Part shown: one piece after another, positions 45,303 through 57,345 of the stretch | How the letters are laid out: every line of letters begins with the position of its first letter | Position numbering within the stretch: position 1 is the stretch's first letter | Assembly (NCBI GenBank): GCA_037577475.1 | Contig: CM075192.1 | Coordinates: 5,242,408 to 5,306,407 of the forward strand | Reading direction: 5' to 3' | DNA length: 64,000 nt | Source of the DNA: Chaunax sp. Z400 | Taxonomy: Eukaryota > Chordata > Actinopteri > Lophiiformes > Chaunacidae | Notes under the pieces: model-generated | The model's database searches: none | Seen by the model: the letters and a program-made list of their open reading frames with translations, nothing else | Told to the model about the DNA's origin: nothing | Program-made: the position numbers and the translations under genes

Positions 45303-46200
45303 TTACAGGCCATCTTGCAGCAGGTAGGAATGCACATTTGTTTGTCAGGCCAGACCTACTGATCCACTCTGATCTCTATGTGAGAAAACAGTTCAGTTTG
45401 GAGGTGCAGTCAAAACTTCTTCTCTGATTTGATTCCCTCCATTTAGCCTGCTGTTCATGTTCAGGGACAGGAGCGTCACACCAAATATGGTCATTAGTAG
45501 ATTTGGGTGGATACTGATTTTTATTTCTCCTCTGTAGGGAGAGGTGATCAAACAAGAGAACTAAGAGAGAAATGACTGTAAAACGTCTCTCTCTGTCTCC
45601 ACAGAGACTTTCTCTTTAAGACACAGGAAAGGTGGTTATTGTGGTCCCAACATGATGTTATGGTATGTGTATAGAAATATATTAGATTATTAGACATGTT
45701 TCAATATATATTTAAAGTCTTTTTGTAATTTTAGCCTTTTTAAATTTTTGGTTTTGTGAAATTTTCATAGACCTTTTCTTACATTAATAAGATTTAATTA
45801 TTAAGACTTTAAATGTAAATGGTAGTAATCTTTAGTAACTTCTGTAATTTTAATTCAGTGCACATTATTTAATTTATTTATATTGTATAAATAAGGTTTA
45901 TTATTATTATATCACTATTATAATAGCTGTTATTGTTATTGTTGTTGCACATGTCTGTGTCCCTGTCCCACGCTCCCTCTCTCCACCTGTCCTCCCTATC
46001 TATCTCCCCCTCCTCATCTATCTCCTCATCTCTCTCTCTCTATCTCTCTCACCCCAACCGGTCAAAGCAGAGGCCGCCCACCTTGAGTCTCGTATCTGCT
46101 CGATGGTTTCTGCCTTTTAAAAAGGCAGTTTTTCCTCACCACTGTGGCCAAGTGCTTGCTCAAGGCGGATTGTTGGGTCTCTTTAGGATAATTTATAGAT
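45303..46200 (+). other. PABPC-like 3' region and LINE tail, block B'
   Basis: Matches 6107-7110, but the terminal exon is deleted at about 45664. 45930-46200 is the teleost LINE 3' tail. Confidence 0.55.
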
Positions 46201-46335
46201 TTTTATCCATGATTTTTATCCATTTGAACCCTTTTTAAAATTTGAATATTTGCTTCTGTTAAATTTCTATATACTTTTAATTTTTGAAATAAGAATTATT
46301 ATCCTTTTAAAAAAATCTAAAAATTTACTTTTGTT

Positions 46336-46394
46336 CTAAACAGGACTGGTTGTTACAATACATTCTAGGGATTGTAACAACCAGTCCTATTTAG
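46336..46394. repeat. Hairpin inverted repeat, block B' copy
   Basis: Identical in layout to 7232-7290: 24-nt arms with one mismatch and an 11-nt loop. Confidence 0.7.
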
Positions 46395-46764
46395 AAGCAA
46401 ATTTAATTCTTCAATTGTTCAATTGTTAAAGTTTTAATTGTAAATGTTTTGTAATTATAAATGACAGTAAATTCCTTAATTTGACTAATTTTTATTCTGT
46501 GCATGTTGTTTGATAAGTATAGTATAAATAAACTTTATTATTGTTATAAATATAAAACATATGGTATGTGTCTGTGTTTGGCTGTTAGAGAAAGTATCAG
46601 AATAAGATGACTGTTCCTATGACTGCTGACAACTGGATCCAGTTTCTAAATATGTTGGTTCTACTGGGCAAATCAAATTAATTAAGAACTTATTCACAAA
46701 ATGAAACCGATGCTCTGAAGATGACCTACGTCCACTAAAGATGGAGAACTGGAAAGGAGACATT

Positions 46765-47200
46765 TTATTATTATTATTAATCCTTTATTTGAACAGGTTG
46801 TCTCATGGAGGTCTGGATCTCTTTTTCAAGAGAGACCTGAGTCCAAAAAAAGGAACATATAGATTTAAAACAGACGAACACACAGATCATTTACAGACAC
46901 GTGTAAATATTCCATAATTTAAAGAAAACAATTACAAGTTTGATTGTAATCATAGAAAAGTGACTTGAAACTGTTCAAATATAGTAAGAATGTAACTTGA
47001 TACATGTTTGAGGTTCATTCCATTTGTATGCAGCGTAGAATTTGAACCTACTTCTGCCAAGTTCAGTGTGACCAGGAGGAAGAACTAATGTTAAAATGTC
47101 CTGTGACCTGACACTGTGGGTACTGTGTTTGAATTCAACCAGACAGCAGCGGTAACTCGGTACTTTAAGTAGCAGGGCCTCAGAAATAAACCACATGCAA
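46765..47200 (-). mobile_element. LINE 3' fragment, block B' copy
   Basis: Encodes GHTELGRSRFKFYAAYKWNE on the minus strand, as at 7655-8095. Confidence 0.55.
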
Positions 47201-47527
47201 TGCTGCTGCCTTCTGTCTGTTACAGAGGATCATCCCACCTTTTAATATAGGCTGCAAAGGTGAGTGAGGAATGTTTCACCTGTGATGAAGAAAAACACGC
47301 TGTGATAAACAAAGCCAAGAGGTTTTAATGTAGAGGGAGAAACATGCATATATAGAATATCACCTTCATCAATGTCAGCTGGGATAGGCTCCAGACCTAT
47401 TTAAGAGCCTAGAACTTCACTATATGACAACTATAATTATTCCAATTAATTCAAATGTAATTACTATTACATGGTGTAATGACGTGGTATAGCACACCCT
47501 ATATACAGAGGCTACAGTCCTGGTGAG

Positions 47528-47552
47528 ACAAATGGCCGATGATAGATTGATG

Positions 47553-47586
<34 letters not shown>

Positions 47587-47710
47587 TAGATGACAGATAA
47601 ACGGAAGGACGAATAGATACATAGATAGATAGACAGACAGACTGACGGACGAATAGATAGATAGACAGATAGACAGACAGACAGACAGGCAGGCAGGCAG
47701 GCAGGCATGC

Positions 47711-47741
<31 letters not shown>

Positions 47742-48290
47742 TTGATGACAGACAGCGGACGGACGGATGGACGGATGGATAGGCAGAGAGATAGATAGAG
47801 AGACAGACAGACAGACAGACAGACAGGCAGGCAGGCAGGCAGATAGGTAGGTAGATAGATAGATTGATAGACAGACAGACAGACAGATAGATAGATGACA
47901 GACAGACAGACAGATAGACAGAGAGAGAAAGACAGATAGATAGAAAGACAGATAGTGAGACAGACACAGATATAGAGACAGACAGACAGACGGATAAACA
48001 GACGGACAGACAGACAGGCAGGCAGGCAGGCAGGCAGGCAGATAGGTAGATAGATTGATAGATAGATATATAGATAGACAGACAGACAGACAGATAGACA
48101 GAGAGAAAGACAGATAGATAGAAAGACAGATAGTGAGACAGACAGATATAGAGACAGACAGACAGACGGATAAACAGACAGACAGACAGACAGACAGATA
48201 GAGAGATAGAAAGACTGATTGACAGACAGACAGATGGACAGATAGACAGATAGATAGACAGATAGATAGATAGACAGATAGATAGATAGA
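47528..48290. repeat. GATA/GACA satellite array 3
   Basis: Starts with the same junction as array 1 (GATGATAGATTGATGGATAG), then diverges after about 110 bp. It holds a duplicated internal block of roughly 225 bp (GACAGGCAGG...GATAGTGAGACAGAC at about 47820 and 48010). It ends in a LINE-tail-like TACTTTATTGATCC. Confidence 0.85.
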
Positions 48291-48617
48291 TACTTTATTG
48301 ATCCAGAAGGAAATTTAGTTCACAGTGGGTTTATCAGAACTTTAATACTGAAATTGATTGCTGCTGCTAAAAAAAGGTTAAAGTGCAAAGTGAAAGAAAA
48401 GATGCAAAATTAGTAAAGATGCTGACAAACCAATACACATGAAGAATGAGGAGAAGCTGAAAAATGCTAAAATGCCAGCTAGTAGGTAGTTAGTGTGTAA
48501 TTAGTTATTAACATTGCCACTTGTTATATGGTTCTGTGCATTAATGGCTGTTACATTTCCACCTCTGTATGTTGTGATGTGCCTGGGTCAAATATATGAC
48601 ATATTTTATATTTTAAG
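48291..48617. other. Non-coding, probable retroelement 3' part
   Basis: Begins with a LINE-tail-like stretch (TACTTTATTGATCCAGAAGG). The rest is AT-rich sequence downstream of the gag-protease fragment on the minus strand. No frame is recognisable. Confidence 0.35.
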
Positions 48618-49124
48618 TTAAACAATAAAACTTTTGCCAGCATTCATCTGTTTAGAATTTGTCATGGTCTCTTTCTCTAGCAGGAGTGCTGAGATCCACT
48701 TACTTTGGATTGGTATTATCTGATCTTTTTGCCCAGGGACCACTAAAGCAGGCACACTGAATGCACACCCATACACCCCCATCTTCAAGTTATGTATACA
48801 TTTGGGCCTAACCTTCACTCCACCACAGCCAATGAGTATAATGTCATGGGGAGTGTCATTGGGTTCAAACGCTAATCCAACACTCTTTAACACTTGCTCA
48901 GCCACTTCACTAATGGTGCAAGCCATGGAACCATTATCTAGCAAGGCTTGGAGTGAGTTTTTATCATCCACCTGTGCATTGCTGTAAAACAGACTATCAG
49001 CTGTATCAAGTCTGACTATATTCTGGAACAGTAAAACGGTACCAGGTGGAGCAGATTTCAAGTTGTCTTGGTATACAGACTGTGCATCATTGTTGAGGTT
49101 GAGGGTTTCATCACTGTCACTCAC
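48618..49124 (-). pseudogene. Retrotransposon aspartic protease region
   Basis: A 168-codon frame with LLDNGSMACTISE at residues 61-73, the position of the retroviral-type D-(S/T)-G active site, here changed to DNG. A flap-like IILIGCGGV follows. It lies in the -1 frame relative to the upstream gag-like frame. No reverse transcriptase follows on the minus strand; the frame ends in TAA-bounded AT-rich DNA. The element is a fragment of an LTR retrotransposon, gypsy-like as best guess. Confidence 0.6.
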
Positions 49125-49150
49125 ATTGTCCCCTCCAAAATGTGAGTGAC

Positions 49151-49441
49151 TTAGTTTCCCTGGTCAGGTGAGGAACCATTCTGTTGCACGGCAGGTGTTT
49201 TCAGGCAGTTTCTCCGCTGATGTCGAATTTCTAGGCAGCCCAGACATCTTTTTTCTTTCATATCCCTATATGTTCGTATTGAGTGGGAACTGTTACCACA
49301 GACCAGGCATGGGGTGAAGCGGCTTAATGGTGGGGGGTGGGGTCTAGCTACAGAAGGAACAGGCTGGCTATTACGCTCCAACGCTCTTTCCAACATGCTA
49401 AACACGTTCATCAGCATTTGGTTCTGGAGCAGCTGATTCAC
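49151..49441 (-). pseudogene. Retrotransposon gag C-terminal region with zinc knuckles
   Basis: Encodes CLVCGNSSHSIRTY (first knuckle, final Cys replaced by Tyr) and CLGCLEIRHQRRNC (intact C-X2-C-X4-H-X4-C). The frame stops at TAA 49153-49151. The seven bases before the stop, minus strand 49160-49154, read GGGAAAC, a classical -1 frameshift heptamer, and the protease frame is -1. Upstream gag is replaced by unrelated sequence beyond 49441. Confidence 0.6.
49154..49160 (-). promoter_or_regulatory. Candidate -1 ribosomal frameshift heptamer GGGAAAC
   Basis: In the gag frame the heptamer is split G GGA AAC and is directly followed by TAA, matching X XXY YYZ. The downstream protease-containing frame is the one reached by a -1 slip and is open from there. 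A downstream pseudoknot or stem was not resolved by eye. Confidence 0.55.
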
Positions 49442-49479
49442 TTGGCTTTACTGGATTAGCTGGGGTGCACCTAGCTGTG

Positions 49480-49870
49480 TTTACATGAGTGTACTCAGCG
49501 TCAGGCTCTGGGGGGCTGCAAGCTGTTACCGCAGACCCTCTCCACATCCACAGTACACTGACAGCTATCTGTTACCGAGATACGGTCCTAGGTTCACATG
49601 TCATTCTCAGGATACAGCAATCAGGCATCACCTTCATGCAGGACAATGCCAGACCACATGTGGCTCATGTCTGTCAGGAGTAGCCTCCCTGGACTAGAAC
49701 AATGTTGCTGTCCTTCCTTGACCAGCATATTCACCAGATCTCAACCCAATAGAGCATCTGTGGGACGTTCAGGATCACCGGGTGAGAGAGAGAGATCCTG
49801 CTCCAGCAACACATGAACAACTTGTCACAGCTCTGCAGGAAGAATGACGTCATCCTACAAGTCCAGATTA
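49480..49870 (+). pseudogene. Tc1-like transposase remnant
   Basis: Broken frames contain LTAICYRDTVLG, GITFMQDNARPHVAHVCQ (second catalytic Asp region) and, after a frameshift, the equivalent of SPDLNPIEHLWDV at about 49734-49770 (third catalytic residue). The first Asp is not seen. Multiple shifts make it inactive. Confidence 0.7.
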
Positions 49871-50643
49871 ATGTCTTATCCATTCAGGAGGTGTAAAGCA
49901 GTGATAAATGCTGGAGGTGGTCACACTGTTGTTCTCTGTCTCATCATCCACACTTTTTGACTTGTAAACACGAAGGCTAACAACCTCTAATTTGTAGAAA
50001 AATTATTTTTCTGTGTGGTTAGAGTGTGAATAAAGCTGTGTCAACCATAAGGATAAGGCTCCATAAGGAGCCATCATTTCATCAATCATTTCACTTCTCT
50101 TCCTTTCACAATATTGTTTGATTTGTACATGTATCAACGCAATAAAATGTTATGATATAAAAGACCTTGATCATATCTTATTATAGATTCACATTAATGT
50201 GATTTATCTTGTGTTAGAAGAGACACTGAAATACAATGATTACACATGTATACATACAGCTATGGCCCGTTAGTGTTTGCTAGGTATGTGCTCTCTGAGT
50301 ACCCTTTTAGTTTAAATATTGAAATTACATCCCAACGTGGTCATAAGCAGAGATAAACAGGAATATTTATCATACCCAGGTGAAAATCTAAATGTCCATG
50401 TTCTACTCAAAGTTAACAAAAAGAAATCTCACCAACACCATTGTTTACACTGTTATGGCTGTGTTATGACTAAATGATGCTTATGCATGATTTAACATGT
50501 TTTGGTTGTTTCTACTTAAAAAAGTCGCTTCAGTGAATCACATGTTTGTTTTTTTCAGTAGATTAGGGTTAGTGAAAGGAAAATATTGGGTTTTTAAAAT
50601 TTAGCATTTCTACTGTTGCTCAGTATATACTGTGTGTATATAT

Positions 50644-50707
50644 ACAGTACCAGGAAATAGTTTGGACACAGTTTCCCATCCAACAGTGTCCAAATTTTTG
50701 ACTGGTA

Positions 50708-50711
<4 letters not shown>
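50644..50711. mobile_element. Miniature Tc1-like inverted-repeat element
   Basis: ACAGTACCAGG...TTTGGACACAGTTTCCCAT paired with GTGTCCAAATTTTTGACTGG...GTGT, flanked by TA on both sides. This is the well-known short Tc1-family palindrome of fishes. Confidence 0.75.

Positions 50712-50740
<29 letters not shown>
50709..50740. repeat. (TA)n microsatellite
   Basis: About 14 TA units adjoining the miniature Tc1-like element. A second TA run is at 51495-51517. Confidence 0.85.
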
Positions 50741-50745
<5 letters not shown>

Positions 50746-52079
50746 GAGCATAGTGTCTGAACAGGCTTTATGTACTGACCGACCAATAAAAATACTCATC
50801 ATGCTGCACACACATCAACACAGGAAACAACATGAGCTGTTGTGATGTAATTACTTTTCATTTGATGTGAAAAATGATTCAAAGTCAATGAGATGGAAAG
50901 TGTTCTGCAGTCTATCACAGGAACTGACATTGTTTACTTCCCTCCAACACATCATTTGCTCTATCTTACAGTCACAATTATTCTCTCTGTCTTACTGTCA
51001 TACACATTGCACAATAGTGTATCACAGCACGCCTCATTTAACCAGACAGCATTGTGCGCATGCGTGTGTGTGCAATTCCTTATGTTTCTGTTGTTGGTGT
51101 CTATTTGTTTTCATTTTGATGTCAGTTAGTATTTGGATTCATACAAGATTTATCTCCCTCTTGTTGAGCTGAGCTGACAAACATCATTGTGTTGTTTATG
51201 CTTTTATACCTTATTTACACCTTATATTTACATGTGAATATCTTATCTAAATAAGAGCAAATGCATGTAAATGTGTGTTAATTGCATCAGGGCCATATGA
51301 ACTAAGGAATCCTCAATTTGTAATTCATTAATTTCTTTGGTTATTGTTGACTTTAATATTTGTTTTTTTGAAATGTAACCCACTGTAATTTGACTCATCA
51401 TATCTCAGCCATTTGGACAGTTTGGCCACATTATATAAAAAGTAAAAAATTCAACCAACTGTCCCTCTGCCTAAGATGTTTTGCTTTTATCAATTATATA
51501 TATATATATATATATAATACAATGAGTTTGCTGATATTAGATTTTAGTAACATTTTTTAAAAATTTTAACTGTGAAATAGTATGTATGTATATTGTTTGT
51601 CACTGTAATGTCTTCATAATTGTCATATTTTGTCTTCATATTTGATGTTCATTTCACTTCTCTTCCTTTCACTATACTGTTTGATCATCCAATGTCTTAT
51701 CATAGATTCACATTAATAGGGTTTATCTTGTGTTAAAAGGGACACTGAAATACAACGATTACACACGTATACATACAGATAATGAAACTTGCAATTTTAG
51801 CAGCTTTGGCCCGTTAGTGTTTGCTAGGTATGTGCTCTCTGAGTACCCTTTTAGTTTGAATATTGAAATTACTGCCCAACGTGGTCATAAGCAGAGATAA
51901 ACAGGAATATTTATCATACCCAGGTGAAAATCTAAATGTCCATGTTCTACTCAAAGTTAACAAAAACTAATTTTTTCATGCTTCTTACAATTGTTTTGTT
52001 TTTTTTACTTTGAAATGTATCTGTGTTTTGTATTCCGATGAACTTGGACAAACCTATTAAACCTATTAGCTAACTAGAA

Positions 52080-52310
52080 TGGGACTTGAAAAGTACATAC
52101 CTCTGCAAAGGTGACAGAACATTTCCTTGATCCACATCTTGATCCAGATCCACCTTGAAATCTACTTACCTCTTATCCATTCTAAGGGCCACCTTTGTAG
52201 AAAATTTCATTGAAATCTGTGAGGAACTAACTAACTAACTAACTAACAGACAGACAGTCAAAGGTGATGAAAACATCCCCTCCTTGATGGAGGTAAAGCT
52301 GAAGACAGGA
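52080..52310. mobile_element. Unclassified interspersed repeat with TAAC/GACA run
   Basis: Contains TTGATCCAGATCCACC, AATTTCATTGAAATC, a TAAC run and a GACA run, ending CTCCTTGATGGAGGTAA. This repeat pattern is common in fish. A degraded second copy is at 52470-52620. Confidence 0.45.
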
Positions 52311-52619
52311 TATTGATAGAGGAATGAAGACAAAATATGACAATTATGAGGACATTAAAGAGATAAGCCATATAAATATACTAGTATTAATGAAAATAAT
52401 GTTAACAAACTGATGCATGTGTTGGGAAATGTATCAATGTTACAGAAAGTGAAATAAAAATAAAAACAATCCTGGATCCACACCTTGATCTAGATCCAAC
52501 TCAAAATCTTATTCCCCCCACCCCAACTCCAAGAGCCACCTGTCTAAAAATGACAAATAATTAAAGAATAATTTAAATCTGTTAACTTTTTGAGATATTG
52601 TGCACATTTATTTTCATCC

Positions 52620-53525
52620 GAAGTTGGTCCTTACTCTCAGAAACACCTGCTTCAGCTCTTTTTTTTGCATGTAATCAGATGCCTTTGTCCCAATAATGTT
52701 CTTGGATGAGTTATTGTACATTAATACCAGGTGGGAATGGTGTGTTCAACTGCTGTCAGCGACAACACAAAACTTCAAATCCTCATTTTAAAATACTCGA
52801 AGTGGCATGTTATCACAACACACATTAGACAAAGAAGAACTGTGATGAAATACTTGCTCTGAGGAAAACAGGGAAGATTATGGTAAGTGAATGAAAACAA
52901 CCCACAGACAGAACTTTTACAGTCCAACCCTAACATGATGGTGCAGTGTCTCCCTGTGTACACCTGATGGCAGTATGACTCCAGCTCTGAAACTTACCCT
53001 GAATTATCCCCCCTCTTTGTTCTCCTGCCAATTTCTCCTCCTCTGCTGTCTTTTTTCATACAACATCTATGAGAGGAGAGAAAAAGAGAAAAAAAAAAGT
53101 GTCCTCGGGTTAAAATAAATAGCCTTTCACAGTTAATTTAATTGACTATTTTGTACAAAATCGAGGTAATTCTGCCTCGGCTGCAATAGCAAACAAGAAT
53201 AGCTTTGCCTTGGCAATCAGTTATCACGCAAACACAGAGAAAGGCTTTAATCTGCTTCTATCACAGAGGAGACACAGCTGAAGTTTGCTCAGTCACTGTG
53301 AGGCACCTGTTTTCTTAAATGTCGTAAGATCTCTGCAGAGGAAAAATACACTCTCACTGGAGGAAGGGATAAAATATGTGATGTAAAATATTTATATTCA
53401 GTAAGAGGAGAAAGAGAACAACAACATAAAGAATGATGAGTACAATAAAAGATGTAAAGTAGATGTTTTATGTCCCTTTTGACTTTAAAATGGATGCATA
53501 TACATTTTAAGGAAGCTTCATGTGC
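52620..53525. other. No gene seen; unusually repeat-free stretch at 53100-53290
   Basis: Positions 53100-53290 contain homeodomain-type motifs (AGTTAATTTAATTGA) in balanced-composition sequence without transposon features. This resembles conserved non-coding DNA, but conservation cannot be judged from one sequence. Confidence 0.3.
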
Positions 53526-53529
53526 TTTA

Positions 53530-53640
53530 TTAGATTAGATTAGATTACATTCAACTTTATTGTCATTGCTCAGTACAGGTACTCTACAAGGAAATGCAGT
53601 TTAGCATCCAATCCGAAGATGCAAGTAGTGCTTTATAAAT
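53530..53640 (-). mobile_element. LINE 3'-tail fragment
   Basis: TTAGATTAGATTAGATTACATTC followed by AACTTTATTGTCATTG and AAGGAAATGCAGTTTAGCAT is a common teleost LINE 3' end in antisense. Confidence 0.55.
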
Positions 53641-53858
53641 GAATACATAAATAAATACACATGTACTTATAAACAAAAGGTGATTATCAGGTGCCTACAA
53701 TGATAAAAATACTTTGCAGCATTATTGTTCTAAAGTGTGAAATACTCTCTTTGTGTAATTTTCAGGGGTTCAGAGTTGAGGTCAGCATTTAGAAGTCCTC
53801 ACTCTCTAACTTCTTAATCATCTTTCTGTCCTGCTGGCTACATGTATGTCTCAGTATA

Positions 53859-53861
<3 letters not shown>

Positions 53862-53904
<43 letters not shown>
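53862..53904. repeat. (GT)n microsatellite
   Basis: About 20 GT units. Confidence 0.9.
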
Positions 53905-53907
<3 letters not shown>

Positions 53908-55505
53908 CCCAGTCCCTGCCTGTGAGACAGAGAGGATGGCCGTGAGAGGTGTTGCTGTTCTCGCCTGTCCTGCTACCTCCAGCTGCGTGTCTACCGCCCC
54001 CCACAGGCCAACCGAGGTTACCCCATGCTGACCTGTTTAATTGTCTGCCTGTCCCAGGGTTCACTGGGGAGTGTGTGTGTGTACCTGCTGCGCTGAGAAG
54101 GACAAGGGCAACAACATGCACACACACACTCCGTCATGCACAGACACGAGATACACACAGGAACATGAAACATGAACAAAACCACACTGTTCGATACTGT
54201 CGGACACATGCGGTAAGTGTGTGTCCTATTAAATTGTGCTCATATCAAGGAGTTTCTCTCAAGTCTTTCTGCTGTTCTGAGGGAGCTGAAACCCACAGCC
54301 CTCCCGCAGATTTAGAGACTGTAGCGTCACACCAACAACTAGAGGAACAACTGGCAGACCCACAATCCTCTAAATATGTTCTTTTAATGACAGGAGCATT
54401 TAAGACTTTTTATTCTGCATCCGCCTGAAAATATGGAACAACATGCAATCATGAAAATCAGACTGAATATATAATATATATATAAATATATCCTTTTTTT
54501 CCCCAGTGAGTCAGACTGATGACCACCGGCCACCGTATGACCATTTAAAGGTGTCATATTTAGAGGTGAGGTTGGCCACACAAAGGTTTTATTGTGCCGC
54601 TAACTTCTCAATGTCTTCAAAAAGACCGAGTGTGATCAAAGACTTAGAGGCCAAATGACTGTTCTTAATTTAAGCTATAAGTGTTGCTTCTTACTGTATT
54701 TAAAGATGATATAATTTCAGATGTTGCAGGGTTGCTCTGAGTTAACGTTCAAAACATTGTTGCATAATAAGTTCATGAGTTTTAGCAATTTATGTAAAAT
54801 AGGGTATTGCTCACAAGAGCTCAGCAACCAAGTAGACAAAAACAAAACAAACACACAATTGTTTTTTTTTATATTAATACATGTATGATGAATTTTTGCC
54901 TGAACTGCAAAGATTGCAAACTTTATTTACATACATTTTTATTGTATTTACATACATATACAGTAGAATTTCACAGTTAAACTGTAAAAATAACTCTAAA
55001 ATACAACATCAACAAAATGTTCACATTAATCTTTTATTATTCTAAATGGGAAAAGTGGCCTCTCATAATGTTAAAGAAAGAAATAACCGTTAGATTGATA
55101 CACTAATCCAGTTCAGCCTCAGAATCTCCTGTTCTTCATTCCATGAACCACATCTCTAAAACATTTCATTGTAATCCATTGAGAACTTTTTGGCCTAATC
55201 TGACTAACAAACATGGATGAATTGCAACAAACACCTCAGTGCAGATAAAAACTAAAGAACAGATTTTACTGCCTGATTCTTCTTCTTCTATATTGAATAC
55301 AGTGGTTTATCTGTGACCATACGGTGGGGCTATCCCCAAAGAAGATTGCATTTACACCTATAGCTGAGATCTGATCACGATGCATGCCGGACCATGTCCC
55401 GATGTGTTTTGATCGATCTGATAGCATTCCCATCACAGTGTGTTCTGCCTGCATTTACTCATGCCTGTGTTTTATCTTTTCAACATGAGATATACAGACT
55501 ACATG
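53905..55505. other. No gene seen
   Basis: Several open frames of up to 159 codons occur, but none shows family motifs, consistent composition or splice-linked partners. 53920-54220 is GC-richer than its surroundings. Confidence 0.35.
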
Positions 55506-56629
55506 TTAAAGGAACTCTTCACTTCAGTCGTTAACTTCTCATCCCCAGGCTGATGGAAAGTCAGGTTAAGTTTCTTAGGCCATAAAAAAGTCTGGAGCTT
55601 CACAGCAAAAAGGTATTGCAGCATCCTGCTAAACAAATAAATGCAGAGATCAGTTCTAAAAAGGTGTGAATAACATCTTTTCAAATCGATTTGAGATCTT
55701 TTTTTATTCAAGTCTCTTTTTCCAATAGTCTTTATTGCAAAAAAAGATCTAACTGTAAGGATGAAATATAAGAAATAAATACTTGGTTTGAGAAGATACA
55801 GACTACAAACAAGTGTATTTATCTGCCAGTGCTGTCAGATAATGGCACTTAGTAAGATTTCAGGAATCAAGAAAAATGATCTAGGCTTTAGTTAAGTTGA
55901 AAAAATCTCTTGAAGTAAGTATCAAACCTCCTATTCCAAGCACTGTGTGTTTATGCTATAGAAATAGAAATAGACAATTGTGCTTAAATCCGTAATCCTG
56001 ATTTAGATAAATGTATTTGTACGACTACAATACATGAGAGAGACTTGATAAAAGAAAGAAATTAATCTCAGGCAGTAATGAAAATGTAAAAGGTATGGCA
56101 AGTTGACAAACCAAACTGGGCTTTAAAATGTCATATAATCAGCAGCAAACTGCCTGTTTATTAAAGGTTAACAGATTATTGCATGGATTAAATGATTCAA
56201 AGTTTTGTTCTTTATATGTGAAAAGGATCAAATGCTGGAAATAAGTTAGTAAACAGTTTGTGACTTTGGCAAAGTAGTTTTGTTCATGTCAATGTTGATC
56301 AAACAGATCTAAACATCTTCTAATTCTTCATTAAGTCACTCAGAATGAGAGAAAAGGCATAAATAACAAGTTATATTATCTTATTGACATTAAGGACAAG
56401 TGGTTCCAACAAAAAACTATCAAAGAAAACTATCGGTCAGACAAAAACAAGCATATATTTATTTGATCTAAGATTTTTTAGGTTTGAGTTTTTGCAGAAT
56501 TCAGTTGCTGTTCTGCTGTTCTGCTACCTGTACAGAAATGTTTTGTTGAAAAAGAAACTCCAGCCATCCTTCCTTGGCCTGGTGGTGAGCAGATCATGAC
56601 TGGATGTTTGGGTGAACTATTCTTTTAAT
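55506..56629. mobile_element. Non-autonomous DNA transposon (hAT-like MITE), about 1.1 kb
   Basis: Left end TTAAAGGAACTCTTCAC and right end GTGAACTATTCTTTTAA are imperfect inverted repeats. A related left-end copy is at 60905-61080. There is no transposase inside. Family assignment is tentative. Confidence 0.5.
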
Positions 56630-57180
56630 GCCAGCTGTAAACTGCAATCTGTTCTGTCCTTGTCAAGATTTAAAAATTTAGATCTAGAAACATGAGATTC
56701 AAAGTTATTTACTAGCTGTTTTTTTTAACTAACCTTCTTATTTCTAGACAGAACAACTTATTTTACGATTTCTTGACAAGTAAAATCAAGTTTATCTTAC
56801 TGCATGGACCCTTTTGTCCTCAAATCCAGTCTTTATTTCTTCTATTTTATCTTTTATCTTAATGTCAGGTTTAAATAAGATAAAGGAGACAATCAAGAAA
56901 ATCACAGGATTTGATGTAAACAATTCTACAAAATAGCGTTTCAGTAAATCCAACTGACATGAGGAAGCAGAAATACAGTGTGGACTAATAAGAAATGTGT
57001 ACTTGGTGTTATGGAGGAGTGGATACTTTCCAGCGTGTCTGTGAAGTCAGAGCTGAGAGGGATTTCATAGTGTGCTCTCAGTCCTGGATCATAGATGCTC
57101 AGCCACCCCAGGGTAACACGGGGCATCAGGATGAACTACAGGCCATGGGAGGGAGGCTAACATGTTTCTTAACTGTGTGT
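56630..57180. other. No gene seen
   Basis: AT-rich, then 56995-57170 more balanced. No supported exon. Confidence 0.35.
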
Positions 57181-57300
57181 GTGAGTGTGTGTGTGTGTGT
57201 ATACATGTGACTGTGGAGATCATGGGTGTGTGGGGGCTATTAGTGGGAGGTGTGTGACTCGAGGGTGGTAGTGGTTGCGGTAGGATGGATACTGAGGGAT

Positions 57301-57301
<1 letters not shown>

Positions 57302-57341
<40 letters not shown>
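57302..57341. repeat. (GT)n microsatellite
   Basis: About 20 GT units. Another GT-rich run is at 57173-57200. Confidence 0.9.

Positions 57342-57345
<4 letters not shown>

Larger units (their letters stand above)
50090..51975. repeat. Pair of direct repeats of about 330 bp, 1.55 kb apart
   Basis: 50090-50427 and 51650-51970 share long identities (CCCGTTAGTGTTTGCTAGGT and AACGTGGTCATAAGCAGAGA among them). The second has a 15-20 bp insertion (AATGAAACTTGCAATTTTAG). The intervening 1.2 kb has no clear coding content. Confidence 0.75.

Noticed and set aside
53949..54428. 159-codon open frame on the plus strand
   Set aside because: It crosses a CA-rich stretch, has no recognisable domain and shares its region with open frames in other registers.
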